Positions 8,050 through 14,649 of a stretch of 64,000 bases of DNA are shown one piece after another. Made by a program: the position numbers and the translations under genes. Every line of letters starts with the position of its first letter. The stretch's first letter is position 1. Below the pieces are notes generated by a model that was not told the DNA's origin, did not search any database, and saw only the letters and a program-made list of their open reading frames with translations. The DNA comes from an uncultured Acidimicrobiales bacterium (GTDB lineage: Bacteria; Actinomycetota; Acidimicrobiia; Acidimicrobiales; SHLQ01). Location: contig CALHTB010000062.1 in NCBI GenBank assembly GCA_938038785.1, forward strand, positions 49,471-113,470, read 5' to 3'.

Positions 8050-9327
8050 CTACGTTCCCTTGTAGTTCAAGATGGTCTCTAGACGGTGCTCGATTTTCAC
8101 GAGATCCTTCTGGTTGTCCATCACTTCTCCGATGTCCTTGTAGGCATCTGGGTGCTCGTCGAGTAGCGCCTGAGTGTTTTCGTTCCAGGCGATACCTTCC
8201 ATCCGCTCAGCAAGCGACTCTTCAGTCAGTTGCTTACGCGCCGCAGTACGCGAGAGGCGACGACCAGCACCGTGCGATGCCGATCGGTACGACTCGGGGT
8301 TACCGAGGCCGGACACGATGAACGAACCTGTCGCCATCGAGCCAGGGATGATGCCCCACTTACCGACCGAAGCGTCGATCGCTCCCTTTCGGGTGACCCA
8401 CATTTCGATTCCGTGGTGGTGTTCGCAGCTCGCGTAGTTGTGGTGGCATTGGATCTTCGCACCGTCTGTAACGTTCTGACCGTTCCGGCCAGCGACCGAC
8501 ATCTTCTTCTCCTGGCCAGCAGGGGTCGAGGACATTTCGTCACCAATCACGCGAAGGACCGCATCCATCATTTCGGCACGGTTCTCAAGTGCATAGTCCT
8601 GCGCCCAGAGCATTCCCTGGATGTAGTCCTCGAACTCTTCGGTCCCTTGGACGAAGTGCGCCAGATCCGGATCCTCGAGTGGGTGCTCGAGGGCTCGCTT
8701 CAGCGAGTTCTTGGCCTTGCCAATGTGTTGCTGAGCAAAGATGTTTCCAGGTCCACGCGAGCCCGAGTGCAGAACAACCCACACCTGATCGTCGTCGTCG
8801 ACGGTCAGCTCGATGAAGTGGTTTCCTCCACCGAGCGTTCCGAACTGCGACGCGATCTTCTTTGGGTTGAACTTGTCGGACTTCACGTTTGGCGCGTCAC
8901 GTACGAGACGATCGAGCACCTTGCTGTTCGCGAACTTCGTTCGCGAACCCGAGTTGCGGTCGCCTCGCTTTGGCTGACCCGATGGGACCGCCTTGGCGAT
9001 TCCGTCGTGAATCTTCGAGAGGTGCTCGTCGATTTGGTCGCGAGTGAACACGGTCTTCTGCGCCACCATTCCGCAACCGATGTCGACCCCAACCGCAGCT
9101 GGGATGATCGAGCCCTCGGTTGCTACGACCGACCCAACGGTTGCACCCATTCCGAGGTGCGCGTCAGGCATGAGCGCGAGTGGCTTATGCACGAAGGACA
9201 GGTTCGCTGTCCGATGCGCTTGGGCCATTGTCTTCTCATCGAGGTCGGTCGCCCACGAGAGGACGTCGCCAGTTCGAGTTGCTTGTGTTTCTGGTGTCGC
9301 AGAACGTTGTTCTGGTGTTGTAGTCAT
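8050..9327 (-). CDS. rtcB: RNA-splicing ligase RtcB
   Basis: A 425-residue tRNA/RNA ligase that joins 2',3'-cyclic phosphate ends to 5'-OH ends using GTP and Mn2+. All expected active-site elements are present: GVDIGCGM with Asp82 and Cys85, GGGNH with His170, LHSGSRG with His187, CHHNY with His296, and the guanylylated histidine in SHGAGRR (His352). The start at 9327 is fixed by a perfect AAGGAGGTG six bases upstream; the longer frame would run into the GNAT gene. No rtcA or rtcR is nearby. It is the last gene of the minus-strand series TROVE, GNAT, RtcB downstream of the tRNA array, which points to tRNA repair or splicing. Confidence 0.96.
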   Translation of the reverse strand: MTTTPEQRSATPETQATRTGDVLSWATDLDEKTMAQAHRTANLSFVHKPLALMPDAHLGMGATVGSVVATEGSIIPAAVGVDIGCGMVAQKTVFTRDQIDEHLSKIHDGIAKAVPSGQPKRGDRNSGSRTKFANSKVLDRLVRDAPNVKSDKFNPKKIASQFGTLGGGNHFIELTVDDDDQVWVVLHSGSRGPGNIFAQQHIGKAKNSLKRALEHPLEDPDLAHFVQGTEEFEDYIQGMLWAQDYALENRAEMMDAVLRVIGDEMSSTPAGQEKKMSVAGRNGQNVTDGAKIQCHHNYASCEHHHGIEMWVTRKGAIDASVGKWGIIPGSMATGSFIVSGLGNPESYRSASHGAGRRLSRTAARKQLTEESLAERMEGIAWNENTQALLDEHPDAYKDIGEVMDNQKDLVKIEHRLETILNYKGT

Positions 9328-9368
9328 TGCTGCACCTCCTTGGTGCGTGCTTTCTTGTTTCATCGTTG

Positions 9369-10043
9369 TCATGTGGTTGTTTGTGAGTCGAGACCCAGAG
9401 TTGAGAGGCATGGAGCCAAGCCTTCAATACTGATGTCGTCTTGTTGGATAGTTACCCACTGGTCTTGTTCCATCCGGTAGCGGATCGAGCGCTCAGCGAC
9501 ATCGTCGCCTCGAAGTTCGATCGAGGATCCGTTGGATTGATAGCCGAGCTTCTCGGTCACCCGCCGCGAGGCGAGATTGCTCTCGAACGCTTCGGTGTGA
9601 GCGACCTTGGTGCCAAGACCTTCGAAGAGGAGATGGAGCATGGCCCGTCTCATTTCGGTTCCGATGCCACGGCCTTGGTGCGATTGGGCCAACCACGAAC
9701 CAGTAGTCACGGCTTTCGTTTTGTGAAAGTCCTTCGCAAAGGCATCTTGGCTGCCCACGATCGTCCCATCGGCCACTACAGCAAAGGTGAGGTGCCAGGC
9801 GTCGGGAGTGATGGTTGACCTTGAACGCCAGTAGAACTGGGCCATCGAGGTTGATCGCTGGTTTGGCGGTTCAAGGCTCCACGAGGTCGAGAACGGACTC
9901 GACCCGGCTGGGTGAATACCGTCATCGGCCAGCGCAACGAGCGCCGGAATCATCTCGTCGGTTATGTAGGCGAGCGTGACTCGCGGCGTTCTGACCTTCA
10001 GCGCGAAGAACGGCCAGAGGTCACTCAAGCTTCTTGTGATCAT
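9369..10043 (-). CDS. GNAT acetyltransferase, RimJ/RimL-like
   Basis: A 224-residue acetyltransferase. The acetyl-CoA pyrophosphate loop is seen in SHQGRGIGTEMR (about residues 130-141) and the C-terminal NLASRRVTEKLGY motif is typical of RimJ/RimL-like enzymes that acetylate N-termini or small molecules. ATG 10043 is preferred because AAAGG lies eight bases upstream, whereas the ATG at 10058 has none. It sits between the Ro60-like gene and rtcB, 41 bases from rtcB. GNATs can also act on aminoacyl-tRNA (TacT family), but nothing in this sequence proves that role. Confidence 0.85.
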   Translation of the reverse strand: MITRSLSDLWPFFALKVRTPRVTLAYITDEMIPALVALADDGIHPAGSSPFSTSWSLEPPNQRSTSMAQFYWRSRSTITPDAWHLTFAVVADGTIVGSQDAFAKDFHKTKAVTTGSWLAQSHQGRGIGTEMRRAMLHLLFEGLGTKVAHTEAFESNLASRRVTEKLGYQSNGSSIELRGDDVAERSIRYRMEQDQWVTIQQDDISIEGLAPCLSTLGLDSQTTT

Positions 10044-10136
10044 TTGGTTGCCTTTCATGCGATCGGGATTGTGCTTGCGCGCCCAGCACCAGACGAACGC
10101 TTCGCGCTCATGGATGTCTGATGCTGGGCACTGGTA

Positions 10137-11714
10137 CTAGAACGGCCAGTCAGCGTTGCGGCTCGCCTCAAGGGTTTCCATGAGACGGAACGTTGCATCG
10201 CTGAAGCCAGCGAGTGTGTAGCGGCCACGTTGTCCGGCCGGAGTCGACCGAGGTCGGTATCCGGCAAGATCCACGGTGTAGATCACGGGTACGTGGCTGA
10301 TGTCAACTGCGTTGGCGTCGGCCATTTGGTCGTCGGTGAACATGACCACTCGATCGTGCTTGCGCGGATCGAAGTGGTCTCGGATAGCGGTGTGTCCGTA
10401 GGTTGCGTGTCCAACCTCACCGAGCATTCCGGCCACTTGGGTTACACGGCTCAGGGTCGACGCTTCCTTTCGGAAGCGAACGGCCTTGTTGGTGTGACCA
10501 AAGATCACGGTGTCACTGGAGCGTCCGCGACCCGCCGTGTCCGCCTGGGCGGACCGAGAAGTAGTCACGGCCGCCATCACAGCAGCAACTTCAACCCGAC
10601 GCATCGTCGAACGTGCAGCCACTGGGGCTTGCATCGACCCCGACGTGTCGATGACCACGAGGGTGCGATCGAGCGCCGGGATGTTCTGAGTTGTCAGGTC
10701 GAGTGTTGTGCCGAGAGCGTGCTTCCACGCATCCGATGGGGCGTTGGAGTACGCCGCCCACACTTGGTACGGGAACAGACGTGCCTTCGCCACTTCGTCT
10801 GGGTCGGTGATCTTTGCCAGAACCGTGTTGACCGAACGTCGACTAATGCCTTGCTCGTCGAAGTTACGGAGGTTACGGATGAGTGCCATGACACCCATGG
10901 TTGGGATTACCGATTCCCAGGCTTCAGCGTCCATGCCTCCCGGCAGCCAACCAGCCAGTCGTTCCCACGACGTTCCGGCCTTCGCCAGAGTGTCGGTGCC
11001 GTCGGCTCGGAGCATTGCTCGTCGCTCGTCGGCTGGGATGTTGGCTTGGGCTGCCGATGCAGCAAGTACCGGAAGCACCTTCGGATCGGCGACAGCATCG
11101 TTGTGGTGACGCTTATCGAGTAGCCACTTGAAGAGTTCGCTTTGCGTTGCATCGCGAGGCTTCGGGTGGGTCAGCTCGATGACGTCAGCCATTCGGATAC
11201 CGCGGCCGAGGCCGTCGTATCGAAGCGCCGATCGCTCGTTGTAGAGACGGATTGCGCCGTCAGCTACACCGCGCTTGACGGCCATCTTCATGGACCGTCC
11301 GTAGCGGCTGTGCCAGTAACCGATCATCTCGGCTGGCTCGTCGCCACGCTGGAGCACGCTGTTGACCACAGCTCGGCCGCTCTCGCCACCGGCAGCAACG
11401 TATTCGGCTGCCAGCATGATCGAGGCCGATCGGATCTTCAGTTCCTTGCGGAGGTATGGCGCGAGGCGGGCAACGAACTCGGGGTTCGATTCGGTCACGC
11501 GGTGTACGAGGTCGACGAAGCGGTCTTCACGCGCTTCGGCAGTTTCGTAGAACGTCGGCTCAGTGGCCATGTAGGTAGCGGCCATGAGGAAGAGCTCGGA
11601 TTCGAGCTCGGGTACATAGCCAACTGCGCCCTCATGGGTGCGGACACGGCCGCGACCGGTCTTCACCGGAGCGGTTGGTCGGATTCGAATTGTCTTGTTG
11701 GAAAACTTGGACAT
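10137..11714 (-). CDS. rsr: TROVE / vWA domain protein (bacterial Ro60, Rsr-like)
   Basis: A 525-residue RNA-binding protein. The TROVE domain (about residues 25-345) forms a HEAT-repeat ring that binds misfolded RNAs and Y RNAs in Ro60 and Rsr proteins. A C-terminal von Willebrand A domain follows, with an intact MIDAS: DTSGSM (356-361), a threonine in ATYGHT and FTDD (459-462). The start is set by AAAGGAGGG six bases before ATG 11714. It lies just downstream of a candidate Y RNA and upstream of rtcB on the same strand, the classical neighbourhood of bacterial RNA quality-control and repair operons. Confidence 0.95.
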   Translation of the reverse strand: MSKFSNKTIRIRPTAPVKTGRGRVRTHEGAVGYVPELESELFLMAATYMATEPTFYETAEAREDRFVDLVHRVTESNPEFVARLAPYLRKELKIRSASIMLAAEYVAAGGESGRAVVNSVLQRGDEPAEMIGYWHSRYGRSMKMAVKRGVADGAIRLYNERSALRYDGLGRGIRMADVIELTHPKPRDATQSELFKWLLDKRHHNDAVADPKVLPVLAASAAQANIPADERRAMLRADGTDTLAKAGTSWERLAGWLPGGMDAEAWESVIPTMGVMALIRNLRNFDEQGISRRSVNTVLAKITDPDEVAKARLFPYQVWAAYSNAPSDAWKHALGTTLDLTTQNIPALDRTLVVIDTSGSMQAPVAARSTMRRVEVAAVMAAVTTSRSAQADTAGRGRSSDTVIFGHTNKAVRFRKEASTLSRVTQVAGMLGEVGHATYGHTAIRDHFDPRKHDRVVMFTDDQMADANAVDISHVPVIYTVDLAGYRPRSTPAGQRGRYTLAGFSDATFRLMETLEASRNADWPF

Positions 11715-11762
11715 GTTGTGCCCTCCTTTCAGGGCGAATGTTGTTGTGTTCTTGTTTTTGTC

Positions 11763-11903
11763 GTATCGACTCAGCCCTGAAGGGCTTCCTCGAACTCGAA
11801 GGTGTTGATGGGGCCCAACATCGCTGTGTGAAAGCGCCTTGGGGGAGGGAGCGGAGCGGACGACCATGTAGGTGTCCGCGGATCTCGGCCGGAAGTGCCG
11901 AGA
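11763..11903. repeat. R1 repeat, copy 1
   Basis: A roughly 140-base segment shared with 16909-17051. The matching parts are TCGACTCAGCCCT...GGGCTTCCTCGAACTCGA, GGGAGGGAGCGGAGCGGACG and a terminal CGGAAGT hairpin. On the minus strand it forms the leader of the Ro60-like gene; the other copy precedes tRNA-Arg(ACG). It could carry a shared promoter or processing signal. Confidence 0.65.
11883..11903. repeat. CGGAAGT hairpin, copy 3
   Basis: The 7-bp stem TCTCGGC/GCCGAGA encloses loop CGGAAGT. Relative to the copy at 17031 (TCTCGAC/GTCGAGA) one base pair has changed on both sides, a compensating change. Confidence 0.75.
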
Positions 11904-11933
11904 AGTGCGCTGTCTTCCGCTGGAGGAGCTAGA

Positions 11934-12052
11934 GCGAATCAGGGGACCAGGCGAGTGAGGATTACGCGTCGACCGCAGCCGACAACGTTCGGATTTGAAC
12001 CGAAGGCCTAAGCCTTTGCCAGAAGTAGCCTCACTACTCGCATCTGATTCGC
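11934..12052 (-). ncRNA. candidate Y RNA (YrlA-like) with tRNA-like head
   Basis: The minus-strand sequence closes with a perfect 9-bp stem (GCGAATCAG with CTGATTCGC). After an internal loop comes a second 10-bp helix, GCGA plus GTGAGG pairing with CCTCACTCGC, interrupted by a three-base GTA bulge on the 5' strand. Above it is a tRNA-like part: a hairpin AAGGC-TTAG-GCCTT, a perfect T-arm (TTCGG, loop TTCAAAT, CCGAA) and a third weak hairpin. No acceptor partner or anticodon arm can be drawn, so it is not a normal tRNA. A bulged terminal stem plus tRNA mimic is the known plan of bacterial Y RNAs, and the Ro60-like gene starts 219 bases downstream. Identity is inferred from structure and context. 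Confidence 0.62.
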
Positions 12053-12078
12053 ACTGGCGCCGCCAGCGGGGACGAGCG

Positions 12079-12240
12079 AAACAACGGCGTCAGGCCTGAG
12101 AACCAATCGATCGGGCTGTATAACTGCTCTACCTCTGAGCTACAACCCCAAGAGCGGGGCTGGCAGGAATCGAACCTGCGACCTGTTCCTTATGAGGGAA
12201 GAAATCCCAATCATCACAGCAGGCCTGATGCCGTTGTTTG
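12079..12240 (-). tRNA. circularly permuted tRNA gene, anticodon CAT (Met or Ile2)
   Basis: On the minus strand the 3' half comes first: from 12198, CC, loop CTCATAA, GGAAC, AGGTC, T-arm GCAGG-TTCGATT-CCTGC and acceptor CAGCCCC ending at 12156, with G at 12155. After a five-base linker the 5' half follows: acceptor GGGGTTG (12149-12143), TA, D-arm GCTC-AGAGGTA-GAGC, A and GTT ending at 12122. Joining GTT to CC gives a complete cloverleaf: 7-bp acceptor with one G-U, 4-bp D stem, 5-bp anticodon stem GTTCC/GGAAC and 5-bp T stem. Neither half has an alternative partner. Flanks 12220-12239 and 12079-12098 are inverted repeats (19 of 20), and CCCGATC/GATTGGG adds an inner 7-bp helix, leaving six-base internal loops at both joining points. 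Confidence 0.75.
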
Positions 12241-12247
12241 CGTGCTT

Positions 12248-12266
12248 GGGCTGCTCAGCGCAGCCC
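12248..12266. terminator. small GC-rich hairpin after the HNH gene
   Basis: GGGCTGC and GCAGCCC pair around TCAGC. A second, nested hairpin (CGTAAC...CCCAG-CGAA-CTGGG...GTTACG) covers about 12294-12339 and overlaps the end of the HNH gene. They separate the HNH mRNA from the permuted tRNA precursor and may be processing or termination sites. Confidence 0.4.
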
Positions 12267-12332
12267 GTGTTCATTCCAAGAGGTCGACTGCCCTCGTAAC
12301 CCTCCGCCCGACCCAGCGAACTGGGCCGAGAG

Positions 12333-12833
12333 TTACGACGGCTGAAGCCACGCTTCCCATCCGGGTCGCGCGGTCACGAGGACGATCGCACCCTTTGGCG
12401 CGACTGGGGCCTTCTTGAGGGTCCAGCCGAGCTGGTCGAGGGTGCGGTCGCCCTTGGCCCCGTTGTGCTCTTGGCACATCAGGACACAGTTTTCCCACGA
12501 TGAGCTACCGCCACGCGAGCGTGGGATGACGTGGTCGACGGTGGAGCCGCGTTCGTCGCATTGCGCGACCTGGCATTCGCGGTTGTCTCGTGCGTTGAGG
12601 CCCTTCTTCGAGAAGCGTGGGGTCTCGGTCGTCCGCATTCCCGCGAAGGACACCATTTGCATCAGACGTACAACGTTCGGATAGGGAAACTCCGTTCCGC
12701 CAGCCGAGCGGACCGTCCGGTCGCCGTCCTGTTCAACAAGCTCAGCGCGGCCGGTAAGCATCAACGTCATTGCTCGCTTCCACGAGACGATTGTCAGCGG
12801 TTCATAGGAGGCGTTCAGTAGTAGTACGGACAT
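12333..12833 (-). CDS. HNH endonuclease family protein
   Basis: A 166-residue protein with the N-terminal LLNASYEPL segment common to a widespread actinobacterial HNH family and a C-terminal HNH nuclease core with zinc ligands: CQVAQC, the catalytic DHVIPRSRGG, the ENCVLMC knuckle and QEHN. The start has a perfect AAAGGAGG seven bases upstream. It lies inside the tRNA array, on the same strand, between tRNA-Ser(GCT) and the permuted tRNA. HNH proteins cut DNA or, in some cases, RNA; the target is unknown. Confidence 0.9.
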   Translation of the reverse strand: MSVLLLNASYEPLTIVSWKRAMTLMLTGRAELVEQDGDRTVRSAGGTEFPYPNVVRLMQMVSFAGMRTTETPRFSKKGLNARDNRECQVAQCDERGSTVDHVIPRSRGGSSSWENCVLMCQEHNGAKGDRTLDQLGWTLKKAPVAPKGAIVLVTARPGWEAWLQPS

Positions 12834-12868
12834 AGGTGCCTCCTTTGGTTGTTGGTCATGTCGGTTAG

Positions 12869-13375
12869 GTGTGCGAACATGTTTCGGTGCTCGAAGATGC
12901 GATAGAGGTACCGCTGCGACTGGTGAACCAAGCCCCGAGCTTTGTCACTGGGGATCGCGCGTTTGTGCTCGACCAGCATCAGGTGGGTTGGGTCGAGATT
13001 GGTTCGCCGCTGCCGGACGACAATGTCTGGCAGCACTTCGAGGGCGATCTGATGCAGACTCATGTCCGAGAAAAAGGTGGTGGCGGCTCGGGAGGTGGCG
13101 GCGGGACGTGGGATGACGAGCACCTTGGGTACTTGGCGTCGATTCCTGGTTCAGGCGACGACACCGCTGCTTCGGGCTACATCGTGGTAGAGCGGATTCC
13201 GGTGAAGTGGGAGCGCGTGCTCATCGAATACGGAACGCAGCGGCTCTGGCAAGTCCCGATTCGCCGGACGGCTGTCATACCACTTGAGGTCGGGAACGAC
13301 CCGGCCCTTCGGGTCTTCGGAGTCCACGGAAGTGGAGCACTCGAGCTGCTCGACGCTATCGATCTCGCTCCCTAG
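12869..13375 (+). CDS. hypothetical protein with Gly-rich linker, divergent from HNH gene
   Basis: A 168-residue reading frame with coding-like third-position GC bias in its second half. An N-terminal part of about 70 residues is joined by a linker (EKGGGGSGGGGGTWDDE) to a C-terminal part of about 85 residues. It ends 16 bases before the 3' end of tRNA-Ser(GCT). The GTG start has no clear ribosome-binding site. No family was recognised; function unknown. Confidence 0.5.
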   Translation: MCEHVSVLEDAIEVPLRLVNQAPSFVTGDRAFVLDQHQVGWVEIGSPLPDDNVWQHFEGDLMQTHVREKGGGGSGGGGGTWDDEHLGYLASIPGSGDDTAASGYIVVERIPVKWERVLIEYGTQRLWQVPIRRTAVIPLEVGNDPALRVFGVHGSGALELLDAIDLAP

Positions 13376-13391
13376 CCGGCTGGGCTCATTG

Positions 13392-13473
13392 CGGAAGGAG
13401 TGGGAGTCGAACCCACAAGGCTGTTGCCGGCCGGTTAGCAACCAGCTGCCGTCACCAATCGGCTTGCCCTTCC
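13392..13473 (-). tRNA. tRNA-Ser(GCT)
   Basis: Acceptor GGAAGGG pairs with TCCTTCC, the D stem is GCC/GGC, the anticodon stem GCTGG/CCGGC with loop TTGCTAA, the variable arm is long as expected for Ser, and the T-arm is GTGGG-TTCGACT-CCCAC. Discriminator G; CCA is not encoded. Confidence 0.93.
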
Positions 13474-13563
13474 AGAAGCTGTCGCCTTCGGGTCTCGCTG
13501 GCACTGCCGTTCTCTTGCATTGGCGGAGCGAAGCTCGCAGAGCGATCATGTTGACTCAGTCGG

Positions 13564-13586
13564 TTGTCGAGCGGAAGTCTCGACAA
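13564..13586. repeat. CGGAAGT hairpin, copy 4
   Basis: The 8-bp stem TTGTCGAG/CTCGACAA encloses CGGAAGT. About 40 bases before it is a variant of the composite core (GCGGAGCGAAGCTCGC). Confidence 0.75.
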
Positions 13587-13593
13587 GTGACAG

Positions 13594-13667
13594 TGCCCAG
13601 TGCTGGATTCGAACCGGCGACCTTCTGTATGTAACACAGCTGCTCTAAGCCACTGAGCTAACCGGGC
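13594..13667 (-). tRNA. tRNA-Val(TAC)
   Basis: Acceptor GCCCGGT/ACTGGGC, D-arm GCTC...GAGC, anticodon loop GTTACAT, T loop TTCGAAT in a stem CCGG/CCAG-like. Pair 27-43 is G-A. Discriminator A. Confidence 0.9.
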
Positions 13668-13672
13668 AAGGC

Positions 13673-13720
13673 GAATATCTGGCCAAACCGATCAAGGTTG
13701 AACGGTTTGGGCAGATATTC
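13673..13720. repeat. 18-bp inverted repeat between tRNA-Val and tRNA-Ile
   Basis: GAATATCTGGCCAAACCG pairs with CGGTTTGGGCAGATATTC, with one mismatch, around a 12-base loop. There is no T-run, so a simple terminator is unlikely. Its length is similar to that of the 20-base repeat around the permuted tRNA. Confidence 0.7.
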
Positions 13721-13731
13721 GAGACAAGTTG

Positions 13732-13806
13732 TGAGGACGGATGGATTCGAACCATCGATCTCCGCTGTATCAGAGCGGCGCTCTACCCAGACTGAGCCAC
13801 GACCTC
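13732..13806 (-). tRNA. tRNA-Ile(GAT)
   Basis: Acceptor GAGGTCG/CGTCCTC with one T-T mismatch, D-arm GCTC...GAGC, anticodon stem CCGCT/AGCGG with loop CTGATAC, T-arm GATGG-TTCGAAT-CCATC. Discriminator A. Confidence 0.92.
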
Positions 13807-13811
13807 AAGAG

Positions 13812-13883
13812 AGTGGATAGAGGGGATCGAACCCTCGCCTTCTGGGTGGAAGCCAGGTGCTCTGCCAATTGAGCTACATCCAC
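13812..13883 (-). tRNA. tRNA-Gly(TCC)
   Basis: Acceptor GTGGATG/TATCCAC, D-arm GCTC...GAGC, anticodon loop CTTCCAC in CCTGG/CCAGA (27-43 C-A mismatch), T-arm GAGGG-TTCGATC-CCCTC. Discriminator T, as expected for Gly. Confidence 0.92.
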
Positions 13884-13937
13884 GTCGTTCCTCAGGCCTG
13901 GCGGCCTTCGGCACTTACCGCCTCTTCTCGCCTTGCT

Positions 13938-13967
13938 CGAGACGCTCTGGCGGTGGAGAGCGTCTCG
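13938..13967. repeat. 11-bp perfect hairpin between tRNA-Gly and tRNA-Met
   Basis: CGAGACGCTCT pairs with AGAGCGTCTCG around the loop GGCGGTGG. No T-run on either strand. It may protect or separate RNA segments during tRNA processing. Confidence 0.65.
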
Positions 13968-13972
13968 TTGGT

Positions 13973-14047
13973 AGCGGGAGCGAGAGTTGAACTCGCACTC
14001 ATGTACTGGTTATGAGCCAGTTGCAGCACCACTACTGCGTGTCCCGC
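13973..14047 (-). tRNA. tRNA-Met(CAT), slightly irregular
   Basis: Anticodon stem ACTGG/CCAGT with loop CTCATAA is perfect, as is the T-arm GCGAG-TTCAACT-CTCGC. The acceptor stem pairs only six bases (GCGGGA/TCCCGC) and the variable region is eight bases long. The GGG/CCC anticodon stem of initiators is absent, so elongator Met or Ile2 is likelier. Confidence 0.82.
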
Positions 14048-14107
14048 GTTGGGGGTTGTGTCGACAGGAGAGCGGAGCTCGCGGAACGAACATGTCGGTC
14101 TCGTCGG

Positions 14108-14130
14108 TTGTCGATCGGAAGTGTCGACAA
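14108..14130. repeat. CGGAAGT hairpin, copy 5, with composite core
   Basis: Stem TTGTCGAT/GTCGACAA (one T-G pair) around CGGAAGT. It is preceded by GAGCGGAGCTCGCGGAACG at about 14071 and by a bare TGTCGACA at 14058-14065 that looks like a collapsed first hairpin. Confidence 0.75.
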
Positions 14131-14137
14131 GCTATTG

Positions 14138-14211
14138 CGCCATCGATGGGACTCGAACCCACATCCTTCTCCTCGACAGGGAGCTGCTCCAACCAATTGA
14201 GCTACGACGGC
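14138..14211 (-). tRNA. tRNA-Asp(GTC)
   Basis: Acceptor GCCGTCG/CGATGGC, D-arm GCTC...GAGC, anticodon loop CTGTCGA in GCTCC/GGAGA (27-43 G-A mismatch), T loop TTCGAGT. Discriminator G, correct for Asp. Confidence 0.92.
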
Positions 14212-14240
14212 AAGAGGTAGTTCTGCTTGCAGAACTTCGG

Positions 14241-14312
14241 TGGGAACGCTCGGATTCGAACCGAGGACGCCGGGGTAAGAGCCCGGAACGTTTCCTGCTA
14301 CGCCACATTCCC
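14241..14312 (-). tRNA. tRNA-Lys(CTT)
   Basis: Acceptor GGGAATG/CGTTCCC, anticodon stem CCGGG/CCCGG with loop CTCTTAC, T-arm CTCGG-TTCGAAT-CCGAG, discriminator A. Confidence 0.92.
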
Positions 14313-14329
14313 GTGGAGTTGATTAGATG

Positions 14330-14411
14330 AGCAACAGGACGGATTCGAACCGTCGTGGGCAGAGCCGTGCGCTTTGCAAACGCATCCCTTCGTCCTCTCG
14401 GGCACTGTTGC
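14330..14411 (-). tRNA. tRNA with anticodon GCA (Cys) and long variable arm
   Basis: Acceptor GCAACAG/CTGTTGC is perfect, the D stem is CCC/GGG as in Leu/Ser/Cys tRNAs, and the anticodon stem is TGCGT/GCGCA with loop TTGCAAA. The variable region has 13 bases and can form a GGC/GCC stem, so it is class II, unlike normal tRNA-Cys. Discriminator T (U73) is the Cys identity base. Confidence 0.88.
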
Positions 14412-14417
14412 TTGAGG

Positions 14418-14492
14418 TGCCCCCGGTGGGATTCGAACCCACGATCATCGGATTAAAAGTCCGCTGCCGTAACCAGGCTTGGCCACAGGGGC
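14418..14492 (-). tRNA. tRNA-Lys(TTT)
   Basis: Acceptor GCCCCTG/CGGGGGC, D stem GCC/GGC, anticodon loop CTTTTAA in GCGGA/TCCGA (27-43 mismatch), T-arm GTGGG-TTCGAAT-CCCAC, discriminator A. Confidence 0.92.
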
Positions 14493-14505
14493 AGAGTTTG
14501 AAAAG

Positions 14506-14573
14506 CACCGCGACAGAGAATCGAGCTCCACAAGCCGAGGTTTGGAATCTCAACACCGCCCAGCGGTCACGGC
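14506..14573 (-). tRNA. tRNA-Trp(CCA)-like, reduced D-arm
   Basis: Acceptor GCCGTGA/TCGCGGT pairs fully with two wobbles and the anticodon loop TTCCAAA fits Trp. The D region is only CCGC-TGG-GCGG, the anticodon stem has an A-C pair next to the loop, and the T loop is CTCGATT. Total about 68 bases. It may be a degenerate or highly modified tRNA. Discriminator G. Confidence 0.62.
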
Positions 14574-14577
14574 AAAG

Positions 14578-14649
14578 TATCGGAAGGTGGATTCGAACCA
14601 CCATCTGCGGGGCCAAAACCCGCTGTCCTGGCCTTTGGACGATTCCGAC
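14578..14649 (-). tRNA. tRNA-Gln(TTG)
   Basis: Acceptor GTCGGAA/TTCCGAT, D stem GTCC/GGAC, anticodon stem GCGGG/CCCGC with loop TTTTGGC, T-arm GGTGG-TTCGAAT-CCACC, discriminator A. Confidence 0.9.

Noticed and set aside
9328..9411. Longer RtcB start
   Set aside because: It overlaps the GNAT gene, and a perfect ribosome-binding site precedes 9327.
8230..9480. 416-residue plus-strand frame opposite rtcB
   Set aside because: It is a mirror of the well-supported rtcB gene and has no recognisable domain.
11715..11867. Longer start for the Ro60-like protein
   Set aside because: The added residues are encoded by the R1 repeat; ATG 11714 has an ideal ribosome-binding site.
12079..12240. Permuted (two-piece) tmRNA
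   Set aside because: The joined molecule has a full D-arm and a normal anticodon arm with loop CTCATAA, and there is no tag-coding part; tmRNA lacks both arms.
12079..12240. Two independent, decayed tRNA genes
   Set aside because: Each lacks exactly the half the other has, the halves pair perfectly, and a long inverted repeat encloses both; chance decay does not explain this.
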